Shown in pieces: positions 55,033-63,982 of a stretch of DNA of 64,000 nt (position 1 is the stretch's first letter; each line of letters begins with the position of its first letter). The translations under genes and the position numbers were made by a program. The notes below the pieces were generated by a model that did no database searches, had not been told where the DNA came from, and saw nothing but the letters and a program-made list of their open reading frames with translations. This DNA comes from CAVUPF01 sp963803755 (lineage in GTDB: Bacteria; Actinomycetota; Thermoleophilia; Solirubrobacterales; 70-9): the NCBI GenBank assembly GCA_963803755.1, contig CAWDNP010000005.1:124001-188000 (forward strand), read 5' to 3'.

Positions 55033-56448
55033 GTGGAGCCTAAGCTCCGGGCGGACAATCCCCAGCTTTTCCTGAAAGGAGTCGAGCTTCTCAAAGAGTT
55101 CAACTCCACAGCGCCAAAGCTGCTCGATCAAAACTTCGCGGTGGCTATTGCCGTGTTGATCCATCGTAAGCGTTCTGGGCCCAAGTCAGCGACCTCCCCA
55201 CCACGTCTATTGGCACGTCCAGATTCCGGTAGTCCTGTGTCGAATCACATTCTTGAAATCGAGATCTGCGATCGCAGCTATGAAAAGTACGACGAATTTC
55301 TTCCAAAGAAGGGCGCAGGCCCCATATACAAGCCGTTTACCCTGAGCTTCAAGAATCGTTCATCGTCCAAATACAACAACTGGCGTAATTCTTTTGCACT
55401 GCAGGGGGGATTAGGGTGCGACGCGCCCTACACACCTGACTATTTACAGTCAAGCGTCTACTTGGATGAGCCACGTTTCGACTGCAATTTCCGTGACCCG
55501 GTTACCGGGCGGTGCAGTTCTCCCGCAGGCTACGCCAACACATCCCAAATCTGCTTCAACCCAAGTAAGCGAGGCAAACCCCCAGGCCCAGAGTCAATGG
55601 CACAGTATCGACCAAAGTTACTGTCACGAGGTATCGCCGAGGACAGCAAGGGGTATTGGTGCATCGAGCCCACGGTAAACGTCCTGATGGATCTACTTGC
55701 TTCTCCCGAGAAGCGGGTTCCGCTATATCCGTTTATTGTCGCTTTATATGGCGGCTCCCCCTACTTCGCTCAATGGTCTGACGAGGTCAGTCGCTCCCGG
55801 TTTGAAGCCGACATCGGGCTGAATCACGTGTGCTTCTCAGCGCTCTTTGATCCAAGCCAGGATTCATCTCTGAATGCACAGCTGATCTCGGGCAAGGTGA
55901 AAAAATCTAAGCGCCCCACAACAAGCGCGGCGCTTCCGCGATCCACACCGAAAAGGCCCTCCCTTTCGAAACCCATTCCATACAGAAAGCGAGCAGAGAA
56001 GGAGCTTGTTATCCAGGCAGAGGCATTATCGGACCCGATTCAACGAGCTCGAATGCTCGAACGAGCGAGGAGGGGGCACAAGCGGGCTCTTGATGCTCTG
56101 GCTGGAGTGCTTAATGCACGGGGAAAGTTCAAGCTCGTGGAGCAGCTGGACGGCTTCGATCTGCTGGCTACCTCTGATGATGCAGCATTGCTGTTCGAGG
56201 TAAAGACATGGACATCAGCCAACCTTGCCAGTCAGGTGCGGCATGGCTGGGCGCAGCTACGCGAATATCGTTACCGAAATCGCAGAGAATTGCCCGAAAC
56301 GGTCGAGCTCTACCTCGTCCTTGATCGGCGGCCACCTACCGATTCGTGGGCTTGGGAGTTTCTTGTAAAAGACTGCGATGTAGTGCCAGCGTGGATTGAC
56401 AAGAGCAGGATCTCGACTTTCGCGGACCTCCGGGATTTGCTGCCTTAA
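55033..56448 (+). CDS. Predicted PD-(D/E)XK restriction endonuclease
   Basis: A 471-residue protein starting at a GTG, 38 bases after the m5C methyltransferase. The first 300 residues are unfamiliar, with cysteines in FDCNFRDPVTGRCSSPAGYA and QICFNPSKRG that could bind a metal or shape the recognition domain. The C-terminal part has RRGHKRALDALAGVLNARGK, then the nuclease core QLDGFDLLATSDDAALLFEV followed by KTW. The catalytic D376, E389 and K391 arrangement matches PD-(D/E)XK, and QVRHGWAQLREYRYRNR is the following helix. As the third gene of the operon it is the expected restriction enzyme. The recognition site is unknown. Confidence 0.8.
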   Translation: MEPKLRADNPQLFLKGVELLKEFNSTAPKLLDQNFAVAIAVLIHRKRSGPKSATSPPRLLARPDSGSPVSNHILEIEICDRSYEKYDEFLPKKGAGPIYKPFTLSFKNRSSSKYNNWRNSFALQGGLGCDAPYTPDYLQSSVYLDEPRFDCNFRDPVTGRCSSPAGYANTSQICFNPSKRGKPPGPESMAQYRPKLLSRGIAEDSKGYWCIEPTVNVLMDLLASPEKRVPLYPFIVALYGGSPYFAQWSDEVSRSRFEADIGLNHVCFSALFDPSQDSSLNAQLISGKVKKSKRPTTSAALPRSTPKRPSLSKPIPYRKRAEKELVIQAEALSDPIQRARMLERARRGHKRALDALAGVLNARGKFKLVEQLDGFDLLATSDDAALLFEVKTWTSANLASQVRHGWAQLREYRYRNRRELPETVELYLVLDRRPPTDSWAWEFLVKDCDVVPAWIDKSRISTFADLRDLLP

Positions 56449-56535
56449 GGGCGCCACTGATTTTAGTTAGCAGTCCTGCCACGCTTTCGGGCAACTCGTA
56501 ACGAACGCTTCAACCAGTGGTGCCGCTCTTTCGGG

Positions 56536-56587
56536 TGGTCTTCCCCGCCTTGACGGACACCGTGTCCACTCAAGCGGGGGAAGACAA
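56536..56587. repeat. 52-base interrupted palindrome between operons
   Basis: tggtcttccccgccttga (56,536-56,553) faces tcaagcgggggaagacaa (56,570-56,587), pairing at 15 of 18 positions, and the centre is a perfect small hairpin, ggacac-c-gtgtcc. It lies 88 bases after the endonuclease stop and 238 before the helicase gene. It could be a terminator, although there is no T-tract, or an operator. No protein gene is supported in 56,449-56,824; a 101-codon frame at 56,517 has no recognisable product. Confidence 0.55.
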
Positions 56588-56824
56588 CATGATGCGAGCG
56601 CAGGTCCGCGGGACCACCGGCCTGCAGGGGCAACTTGAGGCGGTTGGCGATTCGCGTCATGCCCTCGTGTCGAGGGTAGGATCTCGATCCTTTGGACAAT
56701 GGCGAGCTGACGATATGTTCAGCCTGCCAATGGTGCCCCTCGATTCAAGCGCTGCGCGTGCACGGAACTTGGTTGCTACCCAAGCCCATCGCCGCGCGCT
56801 GAGGCCGCGCGCTGAGGGATAGTC

Positions 56825-59800
56825 GTGCAACTCCTCGGCGAACAGCTGATTCTCTCCGCGAGCGACCTCAACAACTTCCTCGCCTGCGAGCACCTGACTA
56901 CGCTCGATCTAGCACGAGCCGGGGGCAAGATCGATGATGTTCCCGAGCGCGGCGCGGACGCGGAGCTTCTCGCCCGCAAGGGGGACGAGTTCGAGCGTCG
57001 CTATCTCGCCTCTCTTAAGGACGACGGTAAAGACGTAGCCGAGATTGCTTTCCCCCACGACTCCTCGATCGAGTCGATCAGGGCCGCGGCGACGGAGACC
57101 GAGGAGGCCATGCGCGCCGGTCGCGAGGTCGTCTACCAAGCCACGTTCCTGAGCGAGGGTCTGCGTGGTCATGCCGACTTTCTCTTCCGTGTCGACCGCC
57201 CTTTGGACCTGGGCGACTTCAGCTACGAGGTCGCCGACACCAAGCTTGCACGTCGGGCGAAGCCGTACTTCATCCTGCAGCTCTGCTTCTACAGCGAGCT
57301 ATTGGCGGGAGTGCAGGGCGTCGACCCCAAGAGCATCCACGTCATCCTCGGCAATGAAGAGCAGCACACCTACCGCCTCGCTGAGTTCTCAGCCTATTTC
57401 CGCCGGGTCCGGGCGGCCTTTCTAGCTTCGGTCACCGATGGGGAGCGAAGCACCTACCCCGAACCAGTCGCGCATTGCGAAATCTGCCGCTGGCGCGCCG
57501 CTTGCGACGCAAAGCGAGAAGCCGACGACCACCTAAGCCTGGTCGCGAACATCACCACACGTCAGCGCGAGCTCCTCCAGGGGGTGGGTATAGAAACTCT
57601 TGCCGCGCTCGGCGGCGCCGAGCACCTGGCGGTTCAGGGCATCGATCCCGAAGTGCTGTCACGCCTCCACGAGCAGGCGAGCCTCCAGCTTGCAGCCCGC
57701 CAGAGTGGTGAGCACAGCTACGAGCTACGCACACCTGGGGAGAGAAGGGGATTTGCGCGGCTGCCATGTCCCTCGGATGGCGATGTCTTCTTCGACATGG
57801 AGGGCGACCCGCTCTTCGACGACGGCGGGTTGGAGTACCTCTTTGGCTTCGTCACCGCCGACGGCGAGGAGACCGAGTTCAGGGCTATCTGGGGTCACGA
57901 CCGCGCCGAGGAGAAGCGGGCGTTGGAGGGGTTCATCGACTTCGTCACCGAACGCCGCAGGGAGTTCCTCGACCTCCACATCTACCACTACAACCACTAC
58001 GAGGTGACCGCGCTGAAGCGCATCGCGGGCGCCCACGGCACGCGCGAGGAGGAGCTCGACCAGCTGCTGCGGGACGAGGTCTTCGTCGACCTCTACAAGG
58101 TCGTGCGCGAGGCGCTGCTGATCTCCCAGCCCAGCTACTCGATCAAGAAGGTCGAGGCCTTCTACATGGACCAGCGCGACACCGCAGTCACCGACGGCGG
58201 CGACTCCGTCGTCATGTTCGAGCGCTGGCTGGAGGAGGACGACCCGGCGATCCTTGAGGAGATCGCCGACTACAACCGCGACGACTGCATCTCGACATTG
58301 AAGCTGCGCGACTGGCTCTTGGAGCTGCGTGCGGAGGCCGAAACGCAGTTCGATGGTTGGGATGAGGCGCAGTGGATCCAGTGGTTCGAGCCGGAGCCGA
58401 GCGACCGCAGCGAGAAAGCGCTGGCGCTCCAAGCAGAGAACGAGGCCCTGATCGAGTCTCTCTTGACGGGCCTGCCGGACGATCCAGCCGAGTGGGACAT
58501 CGATCGGCAAGCTCACTTCCGGATGGCCCAGCTGCTCGAGTACCACCACCGCGAGGCGCGGCCGGTGTGGTGGGCGCTGTTCGACCGCATGGAGGCGACG
58601 CCCGACTCCTTGAGAGAAGACGCCGACTGCATCTCGGCGCTTGTCCACGACGGTTCCACGCCGCCGAGGCAAGAGAAAAAGTCTTTGGTCGAGCGGCTCA
58701 CGTTCCCTCCGCAGGAGACGAAGATGCGGGCGGGCTCAGACGCGGTCGACCCCGCCGATGGAGGCAACCCGGGCGCGATCGTCGCGATGGACGTCGAGAA
58801 GGGCTGGCTGGAGTTGAAGCGTGGGCCTACGCTTCAACAGCGCGCGTTTCCTGAGGCGCTGATCCCTGGCCAGCCCTATCGAACGCCGGAGCAGCAGGGT
58901 GCGCTGCGACGCCTCGCCGCAACAGTCATCGCTGCGCCGGGCGTTCCCGAGCCGTCCGATCAGTACGCCGCTGCCCGCCGGATCCTGCGCGATGACCCAC
59001 CGTGCCTGTCCGATCGCGAGCCCGGCACCGATATCGACCATGCCGGGATGGAGATCGATGAGCTGAAAGAGATCGTTGCCTCCCTGAACGGCAGTCACCT
59101 CTTCATCCAAGGCCCGCCGGGCTCTGGGAAGACTTGGACCGGCGCGCGCCTCATCGTGGATCTGATCGAGCGCGGAAAGCGTGTCGGCGTCACCGCGACC
59201 AGCCACAAGGTCATCCACAACCTGCTCGATGAGATCGAGGACGTCGCGGACGAGCAAGGCGTCGAGTTCAGGAGCTTGAAGAAGAGCTCCGACAATCCCG
59301 ACTCCCAGTTCGCGTCCACCCACGGTCTGATCGAGTCCGTCGACAACAACGCCGTGCTCAGCGATCCGGCCGTGAGGCTCACGGCCGCCACCGCGTGGCA
59401 CTACTGCCGCGAGGACACCGAGCCCCTCGACTACCTCTTCATCGACGAGGCCGGTCAGGTCTCGCTCGCAGATGCGCTCGCCCTGGCGACCTCCGCCAAC
59501 AACATCGTCCTTCTCGGAGACCCGCAGCAACTCCCGCAGGTCGCCCAGGCAGCCCATCCCGAGGGCTCCTCGCTTTCGGTCCTGGAGCACCTGCTGGGCG
59601 AGTCCCAGACGGTCGATGCTGCACACGGCGTCTTCCTCGAGAAGACCTACCGCCTGCACCCCGATGTCTGCGAGTTCGTCTCGGACCTCATGTACGACCG
59701 GCGCCTGCGCTCCGCGCCGGGCCGGGAGCGCCAGCGAGTCGACGCCTCCGCCGACCTCACCGGCACCGGCCTGCGCTGGCTGCCGGTGGGGCACGAGGGT

Positions 59801-60253
59801 CACTCCCAGTCCTCGCCGGAGGAGGCGGAGCGCATCGCTGAGGAGATCGAGCCCCTCCTCTCTGGTGCTACGTACACCGACTCAGACGGCGCCGAGCATC
59901 CGCTACAGCCCAAGGACATCCTCGTCCTCGCCCCTTACAATGCCCAGGTGCGGTGTCTGCAGGAACGCCTTCCTGCGGGAGTCCGCGTCGGCACGGTCGA
60001 CAAGTTCCAGGGCCAGCAGGCGCAGGTCGCCTTCTTCTCGATGGCGACCTCCAGCGGCGAGGAGGTTCCCCGCAACGTCGAGTTCCTCTTCAGCCGCAAC
60101 CGCCTCAACGTCGCCATCTCGCGCGCGAAGTGCCTCGCCGTCCTCGTCTGCAGCCCACGCCTCCTGGACATCCACGCGACCTCGATCGAGCAGATGCGGC
60201 TCGTCAACGCGCTGTGCCGCTTCGCCGAGGTCGCCGAGGGTGCTGACCAATGA
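56825..60253 (+). CDS. TM0106-type RecB-like nuclease fused to an SF1 (DNA2/UPF1-like) helicase
   Basis: A 1142-residue fusion. The N-terminal nuclease has LSASDLNNFLACEHLTTLDL, GHADFLFRVDRPLDLGDFSY and EVADTKLARRAKPYFILQLC (PD-(D/E)XK core, about 110-150), with a cysteine set HCEICRWRAACDAK. Next is an RNase H-like exonuclease core (FFDMEGDPLFDDGGLEYLFG, about 325; later YNRDDCISTLKLRDWL). The helicase begins near 750, with Walker A QGPPGSGKTWTGARLI (about 765), DEAGQVSLADA (about 873), GDPQQLPQVAQAAHPEG, TVDKFQGQQAQVAFFSMATS and SRNRLNVAISRAKCLAVL. Such fusions are widespread and often lie in defence or repair contexts; the substrate is not established. It is intact. Confidence 0.9.
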   Translation: MQLLGEQLILSASDLNNFLACEHLTTLDLARAGGKIDDVPERGADAELLARKGDEFERRYLASLKDDGKDVAEIAFPHDSSIESIRAAATETEEAMRAGREVVYQATFLSEGLRGHADFLFRVDRPLDLGDFSYEVADTKLARRAKPYFILQLCFYSELLAGVQGVDPKSIHVILGNEEQHTYRLAEFSAYFRRVRAAFLASVTDGERSTYPEPVAHCEICRWRAACDAKREADDHLSLVANITTRQRELLQGVGIETLAALGGAEHLAVQGIDPEVLSRLHEQASLQLAARQSGEHSYELRTPGERRGFARLPCPSDGDVFFDMEGDPLFDDGGLEYLFGFVTADGEETEFRAIWGHDRAEEKRALEGFIDFVTERRREFLDLHIYHYNHYEVTALKRIAGAHGTREEELDQLLRDEVFVDLYKVVREALLISQPSYSIKKVEAFYMDQRDTAVTDGGDSVVMFERWLEEDDPAILEEIADYNRDDCISTLKLRDWLLELRAEAETQFDGWDEAQWIQWFEPEPSDRSEKALALQAENEALIESLLTGLPDDPAEWDIDRQAHFRMAQLLEYHHREARPVWWALFDRMEATPDSLREDADCISALVHDGSTPPRQEKKSLVERLTFPPQETKMRAGSDAVDPADGGNPGAIVAMDVEKGWLELKRGPTLQQRAFPEALIPGQPYRTPEQQGALRRLAATVIAAPGVPEPSDQYAAARRILRDDPPCLSDREPGTDIDHAGMEIDELKEIVASLNGSHLFIQGPPGSGKTWTGARLIVDLIERGKRVGVTATSHKVIHNLLDEIEDVADEQGVEFRSLKKSSDNPDSQFASTHGLIESVDNNAVLSDPAVRLTAATAWHYCREDTEPLDYLFIDEAGQVSLADALALATSANNIVLLGDPQQLPQVAQAAHPEGSSLSVLEHLLGESQTVDAAHGVFLEKTYRLHPDVCEFVSDLMYDRRLRSAPGRERQRVDASADLTGTGLRWLPVGHEGHSQSSPEEAERIAEEIEPLLSGATYTDSDGAEHPLQPKDILVLAPYNAQVRCLQERLPAGVRVGTVDKFQGQQAQVAFFSMATSSGEEVPRNVEFLFSRNRLNVAISRAKCLAVLVCSPRLLDIHATSIEQMRLVNALCRFAEVAEGADQ

Positions 60254-60265
60254 CAGGGATGTAGC

Positions 60266-60808
60266 GTGGCGCGTCCGCTCGACATGGGAGAGAGCCTCGT
60301 CGGTGCATATCTGCGATATGGCGAGGCATGCGACTTTGTGGTCTACGGCACCCAGACCGAGGGACAGGGAGAGATCGACGTGATCGGCTTCCAGGTCGAG
60401 CAGCGACGGGTGTGGCTATGCGAGGTGGCTACCCATCTCGACGGCCTGCTTTACGGGAGTGGCGGAGCAGTCGCCAGCCTGGCCAAGGTCCGTCAGAAGG
60501 TCGAACGCGCGATTAGCTTCAGTGATCGCATGTTCCCGGGGCAGGAGAAGCGCTTCGAGTGGTGGTCGCCCAAGGCTGGTCCGTCCCTGATGGCAGGTTT
60601 CGAGGCCATCGAGCGCGAGCTCGGAGCTGGCGAGACAAGCGTCGAGTTCGTAGTGAATGCGGAGTACGCGAAGCGGGTTGCCGTGTTGGTCGAGGCAGCG
60701 CGAAGGGGAACGAAGGCGACACCGGAGCCGTTCTTCCGCTCGCTGCAGATTCTCACTCACCTGACTGGCACGCCCTTGCAGTGGGTCGACCCCGAGCAGG
60801 TCACCTGA
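60266..60808 (+). CDS. Predicted PD-(D/E)XK-like protein with altered catalytic triad
   Basis: Starts at a GTG 12 bases after the helicase stop. The 180 residues contain SLVGAYLRYGEACDFVVYGT, then GQGEIDVIGFQVEQRRVWLC and EVATHLDGLLYGSGG. The strand-turn-strand GEIDVIGF...VWLCEVATH is the core of the PD-(D/E)XK fold, with D in IDV and E in CEV, but the lysine of ExK is replaced by A/T. Such variants may still cut DNA or may only bind it. It is probably co-transcribed with the helicase fusion and acts with it. No other family is evident. Confidence 0.6.
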   Translation: MARPLDMGESLVGAYLRYGEACDFVVYGTQTEGQGEIDVIGFQVEQRRVWLCEVATHLDGLLYGSGGAVASLAKVRQKVERAISFSDRMFPGQEKRFEWWSPKAGPSLMAGFEAIERELGAGETSVEFVVNAEYAKRVAVLVEAARRGTKATPEPFFRSLQILTHLTGTPLQWVDPEQVT

Positions 60809-60826
60809 GCACAAGCAACGTCTGTC

Positions 60827-61783
60827 TCACATGCCCGCAACCACTCGGGCGAAATCGCCTCGGAGCGCGGCGAGGTCGATCGACTCTTTGCGAGGGGAAT
60901 CCCCGCCGAGGAACACGAGGCCGGCAGGGGGGCCGGGAGCGAGTTCGTCCAGTAGCTCAGTCAGTGGCCAGCTCACTGCCGAGCACCAACGCAACGCGGC
61001 AATGCCCACCTCACGAATTTCGTACTGGTCCGTCGAATCCGCCAGCGCGTATCCGATCAGCTGCCAAAGCTGATGACGGCCCACTACCCCGGTCGTAGTG
61101 GTCGCCTTCCAGTCGACCAGTCGGTGTCGGGCGATGAGGTCGGCGTCTGCGCCTCCGAGCCCCGAACTCAGATGGAATCTTGGGTTGAGCACCAGAGGTC
61201 GGGCCTTGCGCAGGTCGCCTTGGTCTTCCCAGGCCGCTCGTCCCAACTGTGCAAGGTCTTGAATCGTTGTGGGTGACAGGCTCAGCTCTACGAACTCGTC
61301 AAGGCCGTTGCATTGTCGAAGCGGTCGGATGAGAAGGTCGAAGATCGCCGGGTTCATTGGACCGGCGCGGTAGAACTGCTCGAAGCGCGCCAGAACCAGA
61401 CATCGAACGCAGAGGTCGATCCACTCGTCGTCTGCCAGTTCGTGCCGGCTCGGCCTGAGCTTCTTGATGTCGCTGACGGCTTCACGTTCGACCTCGATCG
61501 CCCGCATGTCGATGCGCGGATCCGCCGCGAGTACTTGCACGGCCTCTGAAGCCACGGTCCATTCGATCGAGGTGACCCTCAGACACGCTCGCAAGAGGTA
61601 GTCGACCGCGGTTCCCACGAGGCCGGCGTCGGCACCCTCGATGCGCGAGATTGGGCACTCTGTGGCGCCGCCGCAAAGCTTGCGGTTGGCCTCTCGGGCG
61701 ACGTTCCGAGTTTCCGGGAAGTGACCCTCCAACCAGGCACGAACAGGGCTGCTCTTGGATTCGAGGTGGGAGCTGAGGCTCAT
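60827..61783 (-). CDS. Predicted PD-(D/E)XK nuclease (RecB/Cas4-like core)
   Basis: The ATG at 61781-61783 gives 318 residues, beginning MSLSSHLESKSSPVRAWLEG; the frame upstream is not supported. The N-terminal half is helical and has ECPISRIEGADAGLVGTAVD. The nuclease core is LSSGLGGADADLIARHRLVD followed by WKATTTTGVVGRHQLWQLIG and YALADSTDQYEIREVGIAAL. Here the D of ADAD, the D-x-K of DWK and the Q..QLIGYAL motif match RecB-family exonucleases and Cas4-like proteins. It converges with the variant nuclease gene at 60.8 kb and so is separately transcribed. It may cleave foreign DNA. Confidence 0.72.
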   Translation of the reverse strand: MSLSSHLESKSSPVRAWLEGHFPETRNVAREANRKLCGGATECPISRIEGADAGLVGTAVDYLLRACLRVTSIEWTVASEAVQVLAADPRIDMRAIEVEREAVSDIKKLRPSRHELADDEWIDLCVRCLVLARFEQFYRAGPMNPAIFDLLIRPLRQCNGLDEFVELSLSPTTIQDLAQLGRAAWEDQGDLRKARPLVLNPRFHLSSGLGGADADLIARHRLVDWKATTTTGVVGRHQLWQLIGYALADSTDQYEIREVGIAALRWCSAVSWPLTELLDELAPGPPAGLVFLGGDSPRKESIDLAALRGDFARVVAGM

Positions 61784-61971
61784 CGTGATCGCCGTCTGGT
61801 CTACAGAAGCGTCAGGCCGACGACAAGTGCCATTGCGTCTATGAGCGTTTCCATTTCTCTTCACAGTCTGAGGGCCTTCGGCACGGCGGGCATTGCCCGC
61901 CGGCTCCGGGCCATCCCACGAAGGTCCCACCGACGGTCAAGCCAGCACCGTTCAGCGCCGATGCCAACTCC

Positions 61972-62517
61972 GTGGCCTTGTCGCTACGGCATGCCGAAAC
62001 CCCAGCGGTGGCACCGAACGAGTGGCTGAGACGACCGCGTCGCATTCGCCGCTTCGTCCTCGCCGCCGTCGCGATGATCGTCTTCGACTTCATCCTGGCG
62101 CTGCAGTTGGCTTCGTCCTCCAACGCTCGCGGCGGAACAGCGAGCGCGCTCAACGGGGTGGTCTTCTTCCTCGTTTTCGCTGCGCCCTGTGTCTGGTTCG
62201 GCTGGCAGATCGCCAGGGCGGGACTCTGGATCGGGCCCGACGGACTCGTCATCAGGGGGCCGCTGCGTAAATGGAAGGTTCAACCATCAGAAGCAGTTCG
62301 TTTCGCTCCGGGCGTTCAGCGAGGTGCTGGCAACGGCACGCCCTGCCCGATACTCGAGCGGGTGGATGGGACCCCGGTCGGCGTCTGGGCGCTCGGGAGG
62401 GAGGGCTTGATCTGGAGCTTTGACAACTACCTGGAGGAACTCAAGCCGCTGTGCGATTGGCTCAACCAGCTTCTGGAGGAGCAGTACCCCGAGCATCCGC
62501 TGCCGGTGTTCCAGTGA
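61972..62517 (+). CDS. Two-helix membrane protein with bacterial PH domain
   Basis: A GTG start gives 181 residues. Two membrane helices, RRFVLAAVAMIVFDFILALQ and NGVVFFLVFAAPCVWFGWQI, precede a PH-like domain: RAGLWIGPDGLVIRGPLRKW, KVQPSEAVRFAPGVQ, REGLIWSFDNYLEELKPLCD. The architecture is the same as in the gene that overlaps the RHS protein at 22,450, although sequences differ. Its 3' end overlaps the nuclease gene on the opposite strand by 56 bases. The function is unknown; PH domains of this type bind lipids or partner proteins at the membrane. Confidence 0.62.
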   Translation: MALSLRHAETPAVAPNEWLRRPRRIRRFVLAAVAMIVFDFILALQLASSSNARGGTASALNGVVFFLVFAAPCVWFGWQIARAGLWIGPDGLVIRGPLRKWKVQPSEAVRFAPGVQRGAGNGTPCPILERVDGTPVGVWALGREGLIWSFDNYLEELKPLCDWLNQLLEEQYPEHPLPVFQ

Positions 62518-63982
62518 CGGGCGAGTTCACGCCTGAGAGAAGCGCGGCCAGCGACTCCCCAAGCTGGTCTGCCCGGAGCAGCTTGATTCCCACAGCCTCG
62601 GCCACCGAGGCCCACGGGTCCGGCGGCTCCGCCTCGATCAGGAGCACCGCCCGCACTACTTCACTGTTCGCGTCCTGAAGCAAATGGCGGTACTCCAGCA
62701 ACTGCCCGGTCCCGAGTCGAACCTGTTGTGCGCTTACCGGGTCGCCGCTCTTGACCTCGACGACGAAACGTCTACCCATATGCTCGAAGGCGAGATCGAA
62801 CTGCGGTTGCCAACTCCCCGGAGAGCGGGGCTCTATGCCTCGATTGCAGAGCGCTTCCGCAAGGCGGTCTTGGAGATTCATATGGCGCTCCGTTGCGCGG
62901 TCTAGCTCAGCCAGGTCGACAAGATGCTCCGGCGGCTCCTCATTTGCTGCGGGATCCTTGCCGGCCGGCCGGTACGCAACCCCGAACCCGGAAGTTGGCA
63001 CGTCAGCCGTGAGCGAGTACACGCCATGCACTCGGTCAAAGCGCCCTTTGGTTCCAGTTTCGAGCTGCAGCGCGCGCCTCACTATGTGCTCAATGTGAGA
63101 GTCGATGCCGCCGCCGGTGTACCAAGCGCGGGCTTTGAGCTCCTCCCCGTTCCAAGCGCCTATCTCGATCGCGCGCGCGATGACGGCACTTTCGCGCGCT
63201 TCCCTGCCAAGACCTTGCACCGCCCCCACGACGTCTGGGATCACATCCCGCCACTCAAGTTCCTGCACCCTCTGCTCAGGCGTTCGCGGGCCGGGAGGCG
63301 GTGGACTCGCTGCAACAGCGGCGTAGAGGCGCCCCTGCGCGTCCTTGTCAGATATATGGGCTGGAAGTCCGCTCTGTGGCCCTACCTGTCCGTCGACCCG
63401 TTCCGCGAGCAGCGGCGGAACCGCTGCCAGTGGACGGACGCCGAGTGCCCACGGCCAGCGCTCCGGGTTGGGTGAATTGGGAAGTCTGTCGGCGCCCGCC
63501 GAGACCGCTTCGTAGAGCCCGACGACTGCGCTTCGCCAGCGATCGACCGCAAGTACGAATAGGTGCGCACCGCTCGTCACCGACTGCGGACGCCTTCCAA
63601 ACCACTGATAACGCTGTTCGAAGGCGTCCCAGGTTTCGGAAATAGGGTCGCTGGCGACGCCGACGGCGACGCGGAACACGTTGCCCGAGGGATGCGGCAG
63701 AATCTTGGCCCTTGCAGCTTCCTGGTTAACCTTGAGGTTGCCGGATGAGACAAGGTCCTCGAACTGCGCGCGGGTCGGTTGCACCTCGGGGTCTGCGGCG
63801 ATACTGAGCCCCATACGCCGAAGTCTGGCCATGCTCAGCCGCTGAGCCGCACGGCGGGCACTCGGAAGTTGATCCAGGAGGCCGCGGATTTCTGCGGTCT
63901 CCGCCTCGCTAAACCTCGTTCGGGGCGCGCTCCCCTCCATCACGAGCGATTCTATTTGTGACGTTAGGTTGCTGGTCGCCAT
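62462..63982 (-). CDS. Predicted PD-(D/E)XK nuclease with long N-terminal region
   Basis: The second ATG, 63980-63982, gives MATSNLTSQIESLVMEGSAP; an ATG five codons earlier is possible. The first 300 residues are helical, with a possible DNA-binding part EGLGREARESAVIARAIEIG. The nuclease lies at the end: HMNLQDRLAEALCNRGIEPR, SPGSWQPQFDLAFEHMGRRF, VVEVKSGDPVSAQQVRLGTG, QLLEYRHLLQDANSEV. The E, D and EVK residues and the following GTGQLLEYR helix are typical of a group of restriction-like endonucleases. It may be a type IV-like or effector nuclease of the defence island. Confidence 0.72.
   Translation of the reverse strand: MATSNLTSQIESLVMEGSAPRTRFSEAETAEIRGLLDQLPSARRAAQRLSMARLRRMGLSIAADPEVQPTRAQFEDLVSSGNLKVNQEAARAKILPHPSGNVFRVAVGVASDPISETWDAFEQRYQWFGRRPQSVTSGAHLFVLAVDRWRSAVVGLYEAVSAGADRLPNSPNPERWPWALGVRPLAAVPPLLAERVDGQVGPQSGLPAHISDKDAQGRLYAAVAASPPPPGPRTPEQRVQELEWRDVIPDVVGAVQGLGREARESAVIARAIEIGAWNGEELKARAWYTGGGIDSHIEHIVRRALQLETGTKGRFDRVHGVYSLTADVPTSGFGVAYRPAGKDPAANEEPPEHLVDLAELDRATERHMNLQDRLAEALCNRGIEPRSPGSWQPQFDLAFEHMGRRFVVEVKSGDPVSAQQVRLGTGQLLEYRHLLQDANSEVVRAVLLIEAEPPDPWASVAEAVGIKLLRADQLGESLAALLSGVNSPVTGTPAADARGTAPPEAG

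Noticed and set aside
56517..56822. A 101-codon plus-strand frame before the helicase gene
   Set aside because: It spans the palindrome, has no ribosome binding site I can see and no recognisable product.
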